NCBI RefSeq assembly: GCF_002240415.1
Contig: NZ_CP020028.1
Location: 3,435,501 to 3,499,500, forward strand
Origin: Paenibacillus kribbensis
Lineage (GTDB): Bacteria > Bacillota > Bacilli > Paenibacillales > Paenibacillaceae
Reading direction: 5' to 3'
DNA length: 64,000 bases
Shown here: piece by piece, positions 17,895-25,607 of the stretch
Position numbering within the stretch: position 1 is the first letter of the stretch
How the letters are laid out: each line of letters begins with the position of its first letter
Program-made: the position numbers and the translations under genes
Notes under the pieces: model-generated
Told to the model about the DNA's origin: nothing
Seen by the model: only the letters and a program-made list of their open reading frames with translations
The model's database searches: none

Positions 17895-18680
17895 TTAAGG
17901 GCGGGTGCCCATAATATCCAATAAGTTGCGCATGGATTCGAACATCACAGAAAACAATTTTTCGAATATAAAAGCAAAACTTGGCATGAGAAGCAGCAAC
18001 ATGAACAATCCCACAATAATTTTAAGCGGTACACCAATGACAAAAATGTTAAACTGAGGCGCTGTTTTTGCTAAAAAGCCAAGGCCCACATCCGTCAGAA
18101 AAGTAGCCACTACAATGGGAGCAGCAATTTGGAAGGCCAGCAAAAAGGATTCCGCAAAGGTGCGTACCAGGAATTCAGTTACACTGCCGCCATACAGTTT
18201 CACAAAAAAATCATTTGTCAGCGGTACCCAATCATAGCTATATAAGATTGCATTCAGCAGGTGATGGTGCCCATTGATACTTAAAAAGAACAACACAGCT
18301 ATGGCAAACTTGAAATTCCCTGTTAAAGGCGTTGAAGCGCCTGTCATGGGATCGAACACGCTGGCCATCCCAAAACCTACCTGTAGATCAATAAATGAAC
18401 CGGCGGTCTGGATCGCTGTCATAAACAAATATGCAGTAAACCCCAACAGCAACCCAATCAGCACTTCACGACCTACTAACAGCACATATACAACATCGGT
18501 TGGTACCTGTTGATGTGTACCGTAGGTAAGATACACGACCAAAGCCAGAAATCCTGAAATTCCAACCTTATAGATATTAGGTACTCCTCGGGTTGAAAAG
18601 ATAGGTGCTACTACAAAAAACGAGGCAATCCGACAAAAAATCAGCAGAAAAACAGGAAAACTCTGTAACACCATGTTCAT
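17895..18680 (-). CDS. fliR: Flagellar export gate protein FliR
   Basis: Membrane subunit that, with FliP and FliQ, forms the export gate in the MS ring. The 261 aa have six hydrophobic segments, the VAPIFSTRGVPNIYKVG loop after helix 1, and the conserved GFGMASVFDP and FLTDVGLGFLAKTAPQFNIFVIG stretches. It follows fliQ by 10 nt and precedes flhB. Confidence 0.96.
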   Translation of the reverse strand: MNMVLQSFPVFLLIFCRIASFFVVAPIFSTRGVPNIYKVGISGFLALVVYLTYGTHQQVPTDVVYVLLVGREVLIGLLLGFTAYLFMTAIQTAGSFIDLQVGFGMASVFDPMTGASTPLTGNFKFAIAVLFFLSINGHHHLLNAILYSYDWVPLTNDFFVKLYGGSVTEFLVRTFAESFLLAFQIAAPIVVATFLTDVGLGFLAKTAPQFNIFVIGVPLKIIVGLFMLLLLMPSFAFIFEKLFSVMFESMRNLLDIMGTRP

Positions 18681-18690
18681 AGCTTTCAGC

Positions 18691-18960
18691 CTAACCTATA
18701 TATTTGTACAAATTGTCCAGAATGTTATACGTAAAGTCCACTAAAGTGGTCAATATCCAAGGTCCGAACAAAAGCAACGCCAGCAATACGGCGACAATCT
18801 TCGGAACAAAGGCCAGTGTCTGCTCCTGAATTTGGGTTGTCGCCTGAAAAATGCTGATAATCAAACCCACGACTAGCCCCAAAATCAGCATCGGAGCGCT
18901 CACCTTGAGTACAATGTACACCGCTTGTCCAGCCAGGGAAATAATAAACTCCGAAGTCAT
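18691..18960 (-). CDS. fliQ: Flagellar export gate protein FliQ
   Basis: 89-aa protein with two membrane helices separated by the conserved loop SIFQATTQIQEQTLAFVPKI. This is the standard FliQ layout, and four copies join FliP and FliR in the gate. The ATG at 18960 follows AAGGAGGACG. It sits between fliP and fliR as in most flagellar operons. Confidence 0.97.
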   Translation of the reverse strand: MTSEFIISLAGQAVYIVLKVSAPMLILGLVVGLIISIFQATTQIQEQTLAFVPKIVAVLLALLLFGPWILTTLVDFTYNILDNLYKYIG

Positions 18961-18997
18961 TGCCGTCCTCCTTGATTGCTGTCCTTGCAGGAAATAT

Positions 18998-19753
18998 TCA
19001 TGTGTTAAAACTCAGAAGCAATGATTTGACGACCAAATACCAGCCATCTACAAGCACAAAAAGCAGTATCTTAAAAGGAAGTGAAATCATTACAGGCGGC
19101 AGCATCATCATCCCCATAGCCATGAGTGTACTCGACACCACAATGTCTATGACTAAAAATGGTATGAAAATCATAAAACCCATCTGAAATGCCGTTTTCA
19201 ACTCACTGATTGCATAAGCCGGGACCATCACTGTTAATGGAATTTCCTGATAATTTTTTGGTTTTTCCATCTTGGTGTACTTCATAAAGAGCAGTAGATC
19301 CTTCTCACGCGTATGAGAGAACATAAAAGTCTTGATCGGTACCGATGCCTTGTCCAGCGCCTGGGACTGTGTTATATCCCCCTTCAGATATGGCTGAAGC
19401 GCAGTTTCGTTCATAGCCGAGAACGTCGGGGCCATAATGAATAAAGTGAGAAACAAAGCCAGTCCGACAAGCACCTGATTGGGCGGCATCTGCTGTGTCC
19501 CCAGCGAGGTTCGCACAAATCCGAGCACAATCACAATTCGCGTAAAACTTGTCATAAGCATGAGCAACGCCGGCGCTACACTAATGACCGTTATAAGTAA
19601 AATAATAGACAGCGAGGTGGCACCGGGCTGTCCTTTGTCCGAATTGCCGACTTGAATATCAATGTTCGGAATCGGTTCTGCAGAGGCCGCCGTCACCGAA
19701 ATGAAGCTGAACAAGACAAGCAGCAAACATGCTAGTATAATCTTTTTTCTCAT
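18998..19753 (-). CDS. fliP: Flagellar export gate protein FliP
   Basis: Core pore subunit of the flagellar export gate. The 251 aa begin with a cleavable signal peptide (MRKKIILACLLLVLFSFISV, ending in a SAEP-type site). The conserved TSFTRIVIVLGFVRTSLGTQQMPPN region, the LLFMKYTK loop and GMMMLPPVMISLPFKILLFVLVDGW follow. It overlaps fliO by 4 nt (ATGA) and is followed by fliQ after 37 nt. Confidence 0.97.
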   Translation of the reverse strand: MRKKIILACLLLVLFSFISVTAASAEPIPNIDIQVGNSDKGQPGATSLSIILLITVISVAPALLMLMTSFTRIVIVLGFVRTSLGTQQMPPNQVLVGLALFLTLFIMAPTFSAMNETALQPYLKGDITQSQALDKASVPIKTFMFSHTREKDLLLFMKYTKMEKPKNYQEIPLTVMVPAYAISELKTAFQMGFMIFIPFLVIDIVVSSTLMAMGMMMLPPVMISLPFKILLFVLVDGWYLVVKSLLLSFNT

Positions 19754-20283
19754 GAATCTCCCGACCGATCTGTAGTATTCTCCTCATTGCGCAGCTTTTC
19801 AAGTTTATCCTTGCGATTTGGCATCTGCCGAAGCTTGGCTTCAAACATCTCGTGAAACGACGTTTCTTCTTCAGGCTGCTGCTGTACCGCGTTGTTCCGA
19901 CGAAGCTTGTCCGCGATTTTAGCGAACAGCGGGGCAATTGGGCCGCGCTGCAGAGAAGCTTCCTGCTCCAGTGCGGCCAAAATTTGCTCCACTTCTTCAG
20001 GATCGGATACTTTGTCAACAAGCCGGATATCTTCTCCTACACCAATGAGGTACACACTGCTACCAACTTCAACAAGCTGAAGGGATTTATTGGGGCCCAG
20101 CCCCACGCCTCCCAGTATGCGAACGGAGCGGTTGCTGAACCAGCTCTGATTTCTTTTACTCAAAAACCGTATCAAGTACACGATCAGTACGATGATCAAG
20201 ATTAGCACAAAAAGGACCCAGGCGATGTTGCCTATATTGCTGGATGTACTCAATGCGTCAGAGGCACCCTGTTTTGTATCCAT
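19750..20283 (-). CDS. fliO: Flagellar biosynthetic protein FliO (FliZ)
   Basis: 177-aa membrane protein with one transmembrane helix (about residues 17-40), followed by the conserved FliO cytoplasmic start (VRILGGVGLGPNKSLQLVEVG, then YLIGVGEDIRLVDKV) and a charged tail. FliO is an assembly chaperone for the FliP ring. Some Bacillus annotations call this gene fliZ. It lies between cheY (12 nt) and fliP (4-nt overlap), the normal position. Confidence 0.92.
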   Translation of the reverse strand: MDTKQGASDALSTSSNIGNIAWVLFVLILIIVLIVYLIRFLSKRNQSWFSNRSVRILGGVGLGPNKSLQLVEVGSSVYLIGVGEDIRLVDKVSDPEEVEQILAALEQEASLQRGPIAPLFAKIADKLRRNNAVQQQPEEETSFHEMFEAKLRQMPNRKDKLEKLRNEENTTDRSGDS

Positions 20284-20295
20284 ACCGGGTGCGCC

Positions 20296-20661
20296 TTAGA
20301 TACCCAGTGTTTTGTTAATGGCTTCGATAACCCGATCCGATTGGAAAGGCTTAACGATAAAATCTTTTGCACCAGCTTGAATGGCATCAATAACCATGGC
20401 TTGCTGTCCCATCGCAGAACACATAATAACCTTTGCGTTGGCGTCAATTTGTTTGATTTCCTTCAGAGCGGCAATGCCGTCCATTTCGGGCATCGTAATA
20501 TCCATCGTAATCAGGTCCGGACGAAGCTCCTTGAATTTTTCAATCGCCTGTGATCCGTCCTGGGCCTCTCCTACTACTTCAAATCCATTTTTGGACAGGA
20601 TGTCCCGAATCATCATTCTCATAAATGCAGCATCGTCCACGATCAAAATACGGTTTGCCAT
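20296..20661 (-). CDS. cheY: Chemotaxis response regulator CheY
   Basis: Single receiver domain that binds the FliM/FliY switch when phosphorylated by CheA. Acidic D9-D10, phospho-acceptor D54 (ITMDITMPEMDG), switch residue S82 and K104 (FIVKPF) are all in place over 121 aa. The ATG follows GGGAGG. It is located between fliY and fliO, as in B. subtilis. Confidence 0.97.
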   Translation of the reverse strand: MANRILIVDDAAFMRMMIRDILSKNGFEVVGEAQDGSQAIEKFKELRPDLITMDITMPEMDGIAALKEIKQIDANAKVIMCSAMGQQAMVIDAIQAGAKDFIVKPFQSDRVIEAINKTLGI

Positions 20662-20690
20662 CTGAAATAAATCCTCCCTAAATTATGCTA

Positions 20691-21977
20691 TTATTGTAAT
20701 TTTTGAATACGGTCCCATTGGCTTACAATATCTGTTACACGCACGCCAAAGTTCTCGTCGATCACGACAACCTCGCCCTTAGCAATCAATTTGTTGTTAA
20801 CTAGGATGTCGACCGGCTCCCCGGCAAGTTTGTCCAGTTCAATAATTGAACCTTGTGAGAGCTCCAGAATATCTTTAATTTGCTTTTGGGTCCTTCCTAA
20901 TTCTACGGTGACTCTAAGGGGAATGTCCATCAATAAATTTAAATTGTTTTCATCGACTTGCGCAAATGCACCAGACTGTAGGTTAGAAAATTGTACAGGC
21001 TGCACATTTACATTACGTCCCGGTACTGCACCGTAGTGATGAGGTGTCCCATAAGGAGCTTGCGGCGGTACACCAGCCGACATTCCATAACCCGGTGCTC
21101 CATAGCCTGAAGCTGCTGGCTGTCCATATCCCGGGTCTTGAGGATATGCTGGCGGCTGCTGTCCGTGGCCTGCATTCTGTGGCGCCTGAGCGGCTACAGG
21201 CGGCTGCTGCGGAGCCTTGGCTTGTTGCGGCACTTCCGGAGCCGCTGTTGCAGCTGTCTGCTGTGCTGAGGTTTGCGGCTGCTCTTCGTCCTCTCCGCCA
21301 TTCATCAGGATGCTTACCATCCTTTTGGCGAAGTTTACAGGTAACAGCTGCATCAATGTAGAGTCAATGAGTTCACCGATCAATAGACGGAAGGATACTG
21401 TGACAAGCGTCTCTTCATCTGGCAAGCTGGATACTCCATCTCCGTGCATCGGGTCTAAAATATCAATCCCCGGTGGAGAGATATTCACAAAACGGTTAAA
21501 CATGGTAGACATCGAGGTTGCCGACGAGCCCATCATCTGGTTCATCGCTTCCTGCACAGCGCTGATATGAATTTCATTTAATTCTTCATCTGCCGGATTT
21601 CCTTCACCACCAAGCATTAAGTCCGCAATAACCTGCGCATCGCGCTTTTTGATTACGAGCGAGTTAATACCTTCAAATCCATCGACGTAATTCACATGTA
21701 CTGCTACGTGCGGCTTTGGAAATGCCGTTTCAAATTCAGAACGGGTAATAATTGAAACCTTTGGTGTCGTAATGTCCACCTTCTGACCCAGCAGTGTGGA
21801 AAGAGCCGTCGCTGCGCTGCCGAACGTTATATTACCGATTTCCCCGAGAGCATCCTGCTCCAGAGAAGTCAGAAAATCGTCAACGGTCTTGCCTGCGGGA
21901 GTAGAATCCGTCCCCGCTTCAGACTGTTTCAGCAAGGCATCAATTTCCTCCTGGGACAAATAGTCTTTACTCGTCAA
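20691..21977 (-). CDS. fliY: Flagellar switch phosphatase FliY
   Basis: Switch-complex protein and CheY-P phosphatase of Firmicutes. The N-terminal CheY-binding peptide (LSQEEIDALLKQ) is followed by a CheC-like domain with two E-x2-N motifs (GEIGNITFGSA and QEAMNQMMGS), a Pro/Gln/Tyr/Gly-rich linker (about 225-330) and a C-terminal FliN/SPOA domain (MDIPLRVTVELGRTQKQIKDIL). The start is TTG at 21977 with AAGGAG 9 nt upstream, overlapping the fliM end by 11 nt. The length of 428 aa is slightly longer than B. subtilis FliY because of the linker. Confidence 0.95.
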   Translation of the reverse strand: MTSKDYLSQEEIDALLKQSEAGTDSTPAGKTVDDFLTSLEQDALGEIGNITFGSAATALSTLLGQKVDITTPKVSIITRSEFETAFPKPHVAVHVNYVDGFEGINSLVIKKRDAQVIADLMLGGEGNPADEELNEIHISAVQEAMNQMMGSSATSMSTMFNRFVNISPPGIDILDPMHGDGVSSLPDEETLVTVSFRLLIGELIDSTLMQLLPVNFAKRMVSILMNGGEDEEQPQTSAQQTAATAAPEVPQQAKAPQQPPVAAQAPQNAGHGQQPPAYPQDPGYGQPAASGYGAPGYGMSAGVPPQAPYGTPHHYGAVPGRNVNVQPVQFSNLQSGAFAQVDENNLNLLMDIPLRVTVELGRTQKQIKDILELSQGSIIELDKLAGEPVDILVNNKLIAKGEVVVIDENFGVRVTDIVSQWDRIQKLQ

Positions 21978-22965
21978 TTTCTTCAACTCCTTCGTTGACA
22001 ACTTCGTCAATTTGTACGGCAACACGATCTCTCACCATGCCGGGACTTCCCATAAACTTCAATTTCTCGCCTATCCGGATGGACAGTCCTTCCTTGACAG
22101 GTTTGTTCAATGAAATGACATCCCCAACCGAAAGGCCTAGAAACTCAGCCACATTTATCCGGGACTCACCTAGCTCGGCAACAATAGGAAGCTCTGCCTT
22201 GGTGACCCGTAATCTCAAGGCGTCAATCTCTTCAGGCGCCCTTGATTTCTTTTGGGATGTAAACCACTGGTGCGTGGACAGTCTAGCCATAATGGGCTCT
22301 AATACCACGTGCGGGATACAGAGGTTAATCATCCCCGTGGTATCACCAATTTTGGTACTGAGCGAAATCAGAGCAATCGTTTCATTCGGCGAAACAATCT
22401 GCATAAACTGCGGATTGGTTTCCATCGCCTCCAGACGCGGTTCAATGTCCAATACCGTTTTCCAAGCCTCTTGCAGGCTGTCAAAGGTACGACTGAAGAT
22501 CCGCTCCATGATTGTCGTCTCGATTTCCGTCAACGCGCTAACCTTGGGCGGCGCTGAGCCTGTTCCTCCGAGAAGCCTGTCCAGCATGGCATAAGCTACA
22601 TTCGGGTGAACCTCAAGCACCATTCGGCCTTCCAACGGTTCAGCTTCAAAAATGTTCAGAATGGTCATTTTCGGAATGGAGCGAATGAATTCATCATAAG
22701 GAAGCTGCTCCACCTGAACGACATTAATTTGGACAAATGTACGAAGCTGAGCTGAAAAATAAGTGGTCAGATACCGAGCAAAATTTTCGTGTATCCGCGT
22801 CAGACTCCGAATATGATCCTTGGAAAAACGAAGCGCCCTTTTGAAATCATAAGCGCGAACTTTCTTTTGGGTATCTTCCTTTTTAAGTTCTTCCGCATCC
22901 ATTTCACCGGACGAAAGAGCTGCTAAAAGGGCATCAATTTCCCCTTGTGACAGTACATCCACCAA
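21967..22965 (-). CDS. fliM: Flagellar motor switch protein FliM
   Basis: C-ring protein that receives CheY-P. It has the N-terminal CheY-binding helix (LSQGEIDALLAAL), the central CheC-like domain (including GGTGSAPP) and a C-terminal SPOA domain (GLSVGDVISLNKPVKEGLSIRIGEKLKF). The length is 332 aa. The start is a TTG at 22965, about 6 nt after GGGGGTGA; a GTG is the next codon. It overlaps fliY by 11 nt. Confidence 0.96.
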   Translation of the reverse strand: MVDVLSQGEIDALLAALSSGEMDAEELKKEDTQKKVRAYDFKRALRFSKDHIRSLTRIHENFARYLTTYFSAQLRTFVQINVVQVEQLPYDEFIRSIPKMTILNIFEAEPLEGRMVLEVHPNVAYAMLDRLLGGTGSAPPKVSALTEIETTIMERIFSRTFDSLQEAWKTVLDIEPRLEAMETNPQFMQIVSPNETIALISLSTKIGDTTGMINLCIPHVVLEPIMARLSTHQWFTSQKKSRAPEEIDALRLRVTKAELPIVAELGESRINVAEFLGLSVGDVISLNKPVKEGLSIRIGEKLKFMGSPGMVRDRVAVQIDEVVNEGVEEIDE

Positions 22966-23008
22966 TGTTATTCACCCCCTTACGTGTTCCTGACAAGTTC
23001 ACCTGGAA

Positions 23009-23482
23009 TCATATGGCTGCCAGTAAAAAGTCTGTAATTTTGGCGTTCCCCAGGTGACCTTCAGGGAGCGACTTGTTGATGAGATCCGTCAGCTTGTCAC
23101 TGAATTGGCTACGGCCTTTAGCCGTTCTGAGCTCATCAGGCTTGGTGTCTGCAAGTAATTGAATAACAATAGGCTTAATACTAATGTCTTTGATTTTTTC
23201 AAAAGCTTCTTTTGCTTTGGCATCGTTCAATTGGAAAGAAAGATTCATCTGTACAATGTAATCGGCGTCCGCTAAATTCGTTTTGATACCGGTAATTTCA
23301 GAACTCACTTCCACCAGTTCATCTGCTGACAATCTTGGAAGCTGTTCTGCTTGGGTGGCTTGCACATTCGGAGTGACTTCCGACTTCTTCCCGCTAAGCG
23401 CTGGTATAAGTACAAAGGCCGCGCCTGCAATCAAAGTAATCGCGAGTAAAATTGTAATGAGCCATGGCAGCATCTTCTTCAT
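23009..23482 (-). CDS. fliL: Flagellar basal body-associated protein FliL
   Basis: 157-aa single-pass membrane protein: an N-terminal helix (residues 5-27) and an extracytoplasmic domain with the FliL end (DELRTAKGRSQFSDKLTDLINKSL). FliL surrounds or stabilises the stator around MotA/B. It overlaps flbD by ATGA, with GGAGGAAG upstream. Confidence 0.93.
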   Translation of the reverse strand: MKKMLPWLITILLAITLIAGAAFVLIPALSGKKSEVTPNVQATQAEQLPRLSADELVEVSSEITGIKTNLADADYIVQMNLSFQLNDAKAKEAFEKIKDISIKPIVIQLLADTKPDELRTAKGRSQFSDKLTDLINKSLPEGHLGNAKITDFLLAAI

Positions 23483-23703
23483 TCGTCTTCCTCCATTTGT
23501 TGCACTTTTATCGTGGCGGCATGGATGCCGATTTCACGGCTGTAATCCTTGATCAAGGAGACGACATCTGCCGCTTTTTCCAATACAATCAACCGTTTCC
23601 CCGTCACCAAAGTGACGTATGTATCCGGTGTTTCCTCCACAGTCTCAATGAGCAGCGCATTAAGCCACATAGGCGAGCCGTTCAGCCGCGTCAACGGGAT
23701 CAT
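23479..23703 (-). CDS. flbD: FlbD family flagellar protein (SwrD-like)
   Basis: 74-aa protein starting MIPLTRLNGSPMWLNALLIETVEETPDT, the hallmark of FlbD/YlzI. The B. subtilis homologue SwrD increases flagellar torque. It lies between the hook gene and fliL, the same place as swrD. The AGGAGG site sits about 11 nt before the ATG. It is preceded by a perfect hairpin at 23728-23751. Confidence 0.92.
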   Translation of the reverse strand: MIPLTRLNGSPMWLNALLIETVEETPDTYVTLVTGKRLIVLEKAADVVSLIKDYSREIGIHAATIKVQQMEEDE

Positions 23704-23727
23704 CGTAACACCAACCTCCTGATAGGT

Positions 23728-23751
23728 GCGGAGGAGACTCTACTCCTCCGC
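23728..23751 (-). repeat. Perfect hairpin between the hook gene and flbD
   Basis: A 9-bp GC-rich stem GCGGAGGAG/CTCCTCCGC with a 6-nt loop lies 12 nt after the hook gene stop, with no U tract. It also contains an anti-Shine-Dalgarno-like CTCCTCC and a GGAGGAG. Likely roles are protecting the 3' end of the hook mRNA or limiting translation of flbD. Both are inferences. Confidence 0.7.
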
Positions 23752-23763
23752 GTTTAAATGAGA

Positions 23764-24573
23764 TTATCGTTTCAAGTTTACAACTTCCTGAAGCACTTCA
23801 TCCGAGGTCGTAATGATACGCGAGTTCGCTTGGAACCCACGCTGAGCCACGATCATTTCGGTAAACTCACCAGTCAGATCAACGTTGGACATCTCCAGTT
23901 GGCCCGCAATGATAGCTCCCAGACCATTAGCATTTGCTGCACCCGGCTCAATTGCATCAATGTTGGAGTTTACAGTAGTACGGTACAAGCTCCCGCCGAT
24001 TTTCTCCAAACCTTCCGGGTTAGTAACTCTAGCCACACCAATTTGAGTACCGTTATCAGTCGTACCATCATCCAATTGCTGTACAATCGTACCGTCCTGC
24101 GAGACAGAGAACGCAGTAACGTTGTCTGCAAGTGTGATTGGAGTTCCGCCTGTATCTACTACGAAAAATCCATCAGAGGTAACCAGATTTCGGTTCGCGT
24201 CTACGTGAAAATCACCCGCACGGGTCAGATAAGGGACCTCTTGTGCGTCATTCATTTTCACCAAGAAAAATCCGTCGCCGTTAATCCGCAAATCTGTCGG
24301 ATTATTGGTGGTCATTGCGCTACCTGGAAGATGCAGTGTGTCAATCGAGCTGACGGATACCCCTAGACCAACCTGCTTGGCATTTAGACCTGCAGTTGTC
24401 GTACCATCCGGTGCGCTTGCCCCCGAACTTGTTTGGCTCAAAATATCCTTGAACATGACCCGGCTGGATTTGAAACCTGTTGTGTTTACGTTGGCAATGT
24501 TGTTACCGATAACGTCCAGCTTTGTTTGAAAGCCCTTCATGCCCGATACACCTGAATACATTGATCTCAACAT
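23764..24573 (-). CDS. flgE: Flagellar hook protein (FlgE; often annotated FlgG)
   Basis: 269-aa rod/hook family protein. The N-terminus MLRSMYSGVSGMKGFQTKLD, then VIGNNIANVNTTGFKSSRV, and the C-terminus DLTGEFTEMIVAQRGFQANS, then ending EVVNLKR, closely follow the B. subtilis hook protein FlgE (264 aa, earlier called FlgG). The middle (INGDGFFLV, YLTRAGDFHVDANRNLVTSDG) is the shared FlgE/F/G beta domain. Location after flgD and a regulator supports hook over distal rod. Annotation pipelines often label such genes flgG, so the symbol is a choice between names, not between functions with certainty. Confidence 0.88.
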   Translation of the reverse strand: MLRSMYSGVSGMKGFQTKLDVIGNNIANVNTTGFKSSRVMFKDILSQTSSGASAPDGTTTAGLNAKQVGLGVSVSSIDTLHLPGSAMTTNNPTDLRINGDGFFLVKMNDAQEVPYLTRAGDFHVDANRNLVTSDGFFVVDTGGTPITLADNVTAFSVSQDGTIVQQLDDGTTDNGTQIGVARVTNPEGLEKIGGSLYRTTVNSNIDAIEPGAANANGLGAIIAGQLEMSNVDLTGEFTEMIVAQRGFQANSRIITTSDEVLQEVVNLKR

Positions 24574-24677
24574 TGAGTGTAAATCCTCCTCTGTTTGGTT
24601 GCTTCGTTAACCGCATCAGTCGATCCGCGGCTTTTTCATGGCTTTCCTGTTCGGGCCAGCCACTTCGTATACCATTT
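24574..24677 (-). other. 104-nt gap upstream of the hook gene
   Basis: This holds two small hairpins on the minus strand (GGCT...AGCC and CCGC...GCGG) and the hook gene's GAGGAGG binding site. A seven-codon reading beginning MKKPRID and ending in TGA is present but has no sign of being a gene. No terminator, promoter or riboswitch could be supported. Confidence 0.4.
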
Positions 24678-25058
24678 TTATGAAATAATTACGGCACTGT
24701 CTATTTGCGTAAATACGTTATCCTCCATGGACTGCTTGTCCATTGCTGTAACTACTGTCCGATTAGGCACACTTACAATCAAAGCCATATCCTGCATTAA
24801 AATCAATGATTCCTTGGCACCTTTGGCAGCCGCCTTATCGACAGCGGAGTTAATCTTTTCCATCTGATCGCTTCTCAACTCTATTCCTCGCTGCTCCAGC
24901 CGCTTGGCCGCATGATTGCTCAGCTTGACAACCTGTTCCTGCAGTACCTGATCGAATGGTTTGGCATTCTTCGGCACTGGATTAGTCCGGTTTTGCGGAA
25001 TCGCTGCCGGAGGAACATTGGCGGGAAAAAGGCGTCCAACCGTTATTCTGTCATTCAT
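24678..25058 (-). CDS. TIGR02530-type flagellar operon protein
   Basis: 126-aa protein with no known biochemical function, of a family found between flgD and the hook gene in many Firmicutes. The conserved segment is visible: PFDQVLQEQVVKLSNHAAKRL, then EQRGIELRSDQMEKINSAVDKAAAKG, then ESLILMQDMALIVSVPNRTVVTAMD. It is probably cytoplasmic and mostly helical. The start overlaps flgD by ATGA, with GGTGAG upstream. B. subtilis lacks it at this position. Recognition is by motif memory; a profile search would settle it. Confidence 0.8.
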   Translation of the reverse strand: MNDRITVGRLFPANVPPAAIPQNRTNPVPKNAKPFDQVLQEQVVKLSNHAAKRLEQRGIELRSDQMEKINSAVDKAAAKGAKESLILMQDMALIVSVPNRTVVTAMDKQSMEDNVFTQIDSAVIIS

Positions 25059-25588
25059 GAGTTCTCACCGCTTCCAGTAGAGGAAGAAGGTGTAGTATCT
25101 GACGTTGCTGTTGCAGGAGCTGTTGAGTTAGGCTGGCCTACCGATGTAACATCTTTTAATGCTACCTCGGACGATCCCATTTTGGCATACTGCACACCGT
25201 CGCGAATAACGATAGAATCTACGATTCCGCTTTTCGTCGTACCTGCGGCTGTTTCACCCGTCAGGGGATCTTTTTTACCTGCCTCAATCCAGCTAACTTC
25301 CTTCCCTATCAATCCGGAAGCTGTGCCCAAAGACTGTCCCAATGCAGTCAACTGCGTAGAAATGTTCATCAGTTGCTCCACCGAAGAAAACTGGGCCATT
25401 TGAGCGATAAATTCTTTATCCTCCAAAGGCTGCATCGGGTCCTGATTTTGCAGCTGGGTGATCAAAATTTTCAAAAATTGATCCTTACCCATCGTTTTGG
25501 TATCCTTGGCACTTGCTGTTTTGACATTATTCACATTGTAATTCGGCCAGACGTTACTGGTGGATACATTGTTGTCTGTAGTCGTCAT
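25055..25588 (-). CDS. flgD: Flagellar hook capping protein FlgD
   Basis: Hook-cap scaffold needed for FlgE polymerisation. The N-terminal signature is complete: MGKDQFLKILITQLQNQDPMQPLEDKEFIAQMAQFSSVEQLMN. The C-terminal half is the short Ig-like FlgD region, followed by a Ser/Thr/Pro tail. The 177 aa length fits Bacilli. The ATG at 25588 follows GGAGGTGAG. Confidence 0.95.
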   Translation of the reverse strand: MTTTDNNVSTSNVWPNYNVNNVKTASAKDTKTMGKDQFLKILITQLQNQDPMQPLEDKEFIAQMAQFSSVEQLMNISTQLTALGQSLGTASGLIGKEVSWIEAGKKDPLTGETAAGTTKSGIVDSIVIRDGVQYAKMGSSEVALKDVTSVGQPNSTAPATATSDTTPSSSTGSGENS

Positions 25589-25607
25589 AGTGTTCTCACC
25601 TCCATCA

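Noticed and set aside
24574..24677. Possible c-di-GMP (GEMM) riboswitch upstream of the hook gene
   Set aside because: GCC/GGC helices and an AAAGCC word drew attention, but the conserved GGGCAAACC-like and GACGCAAAGCC segments and the receptor are not present, and the site is inside an operon.
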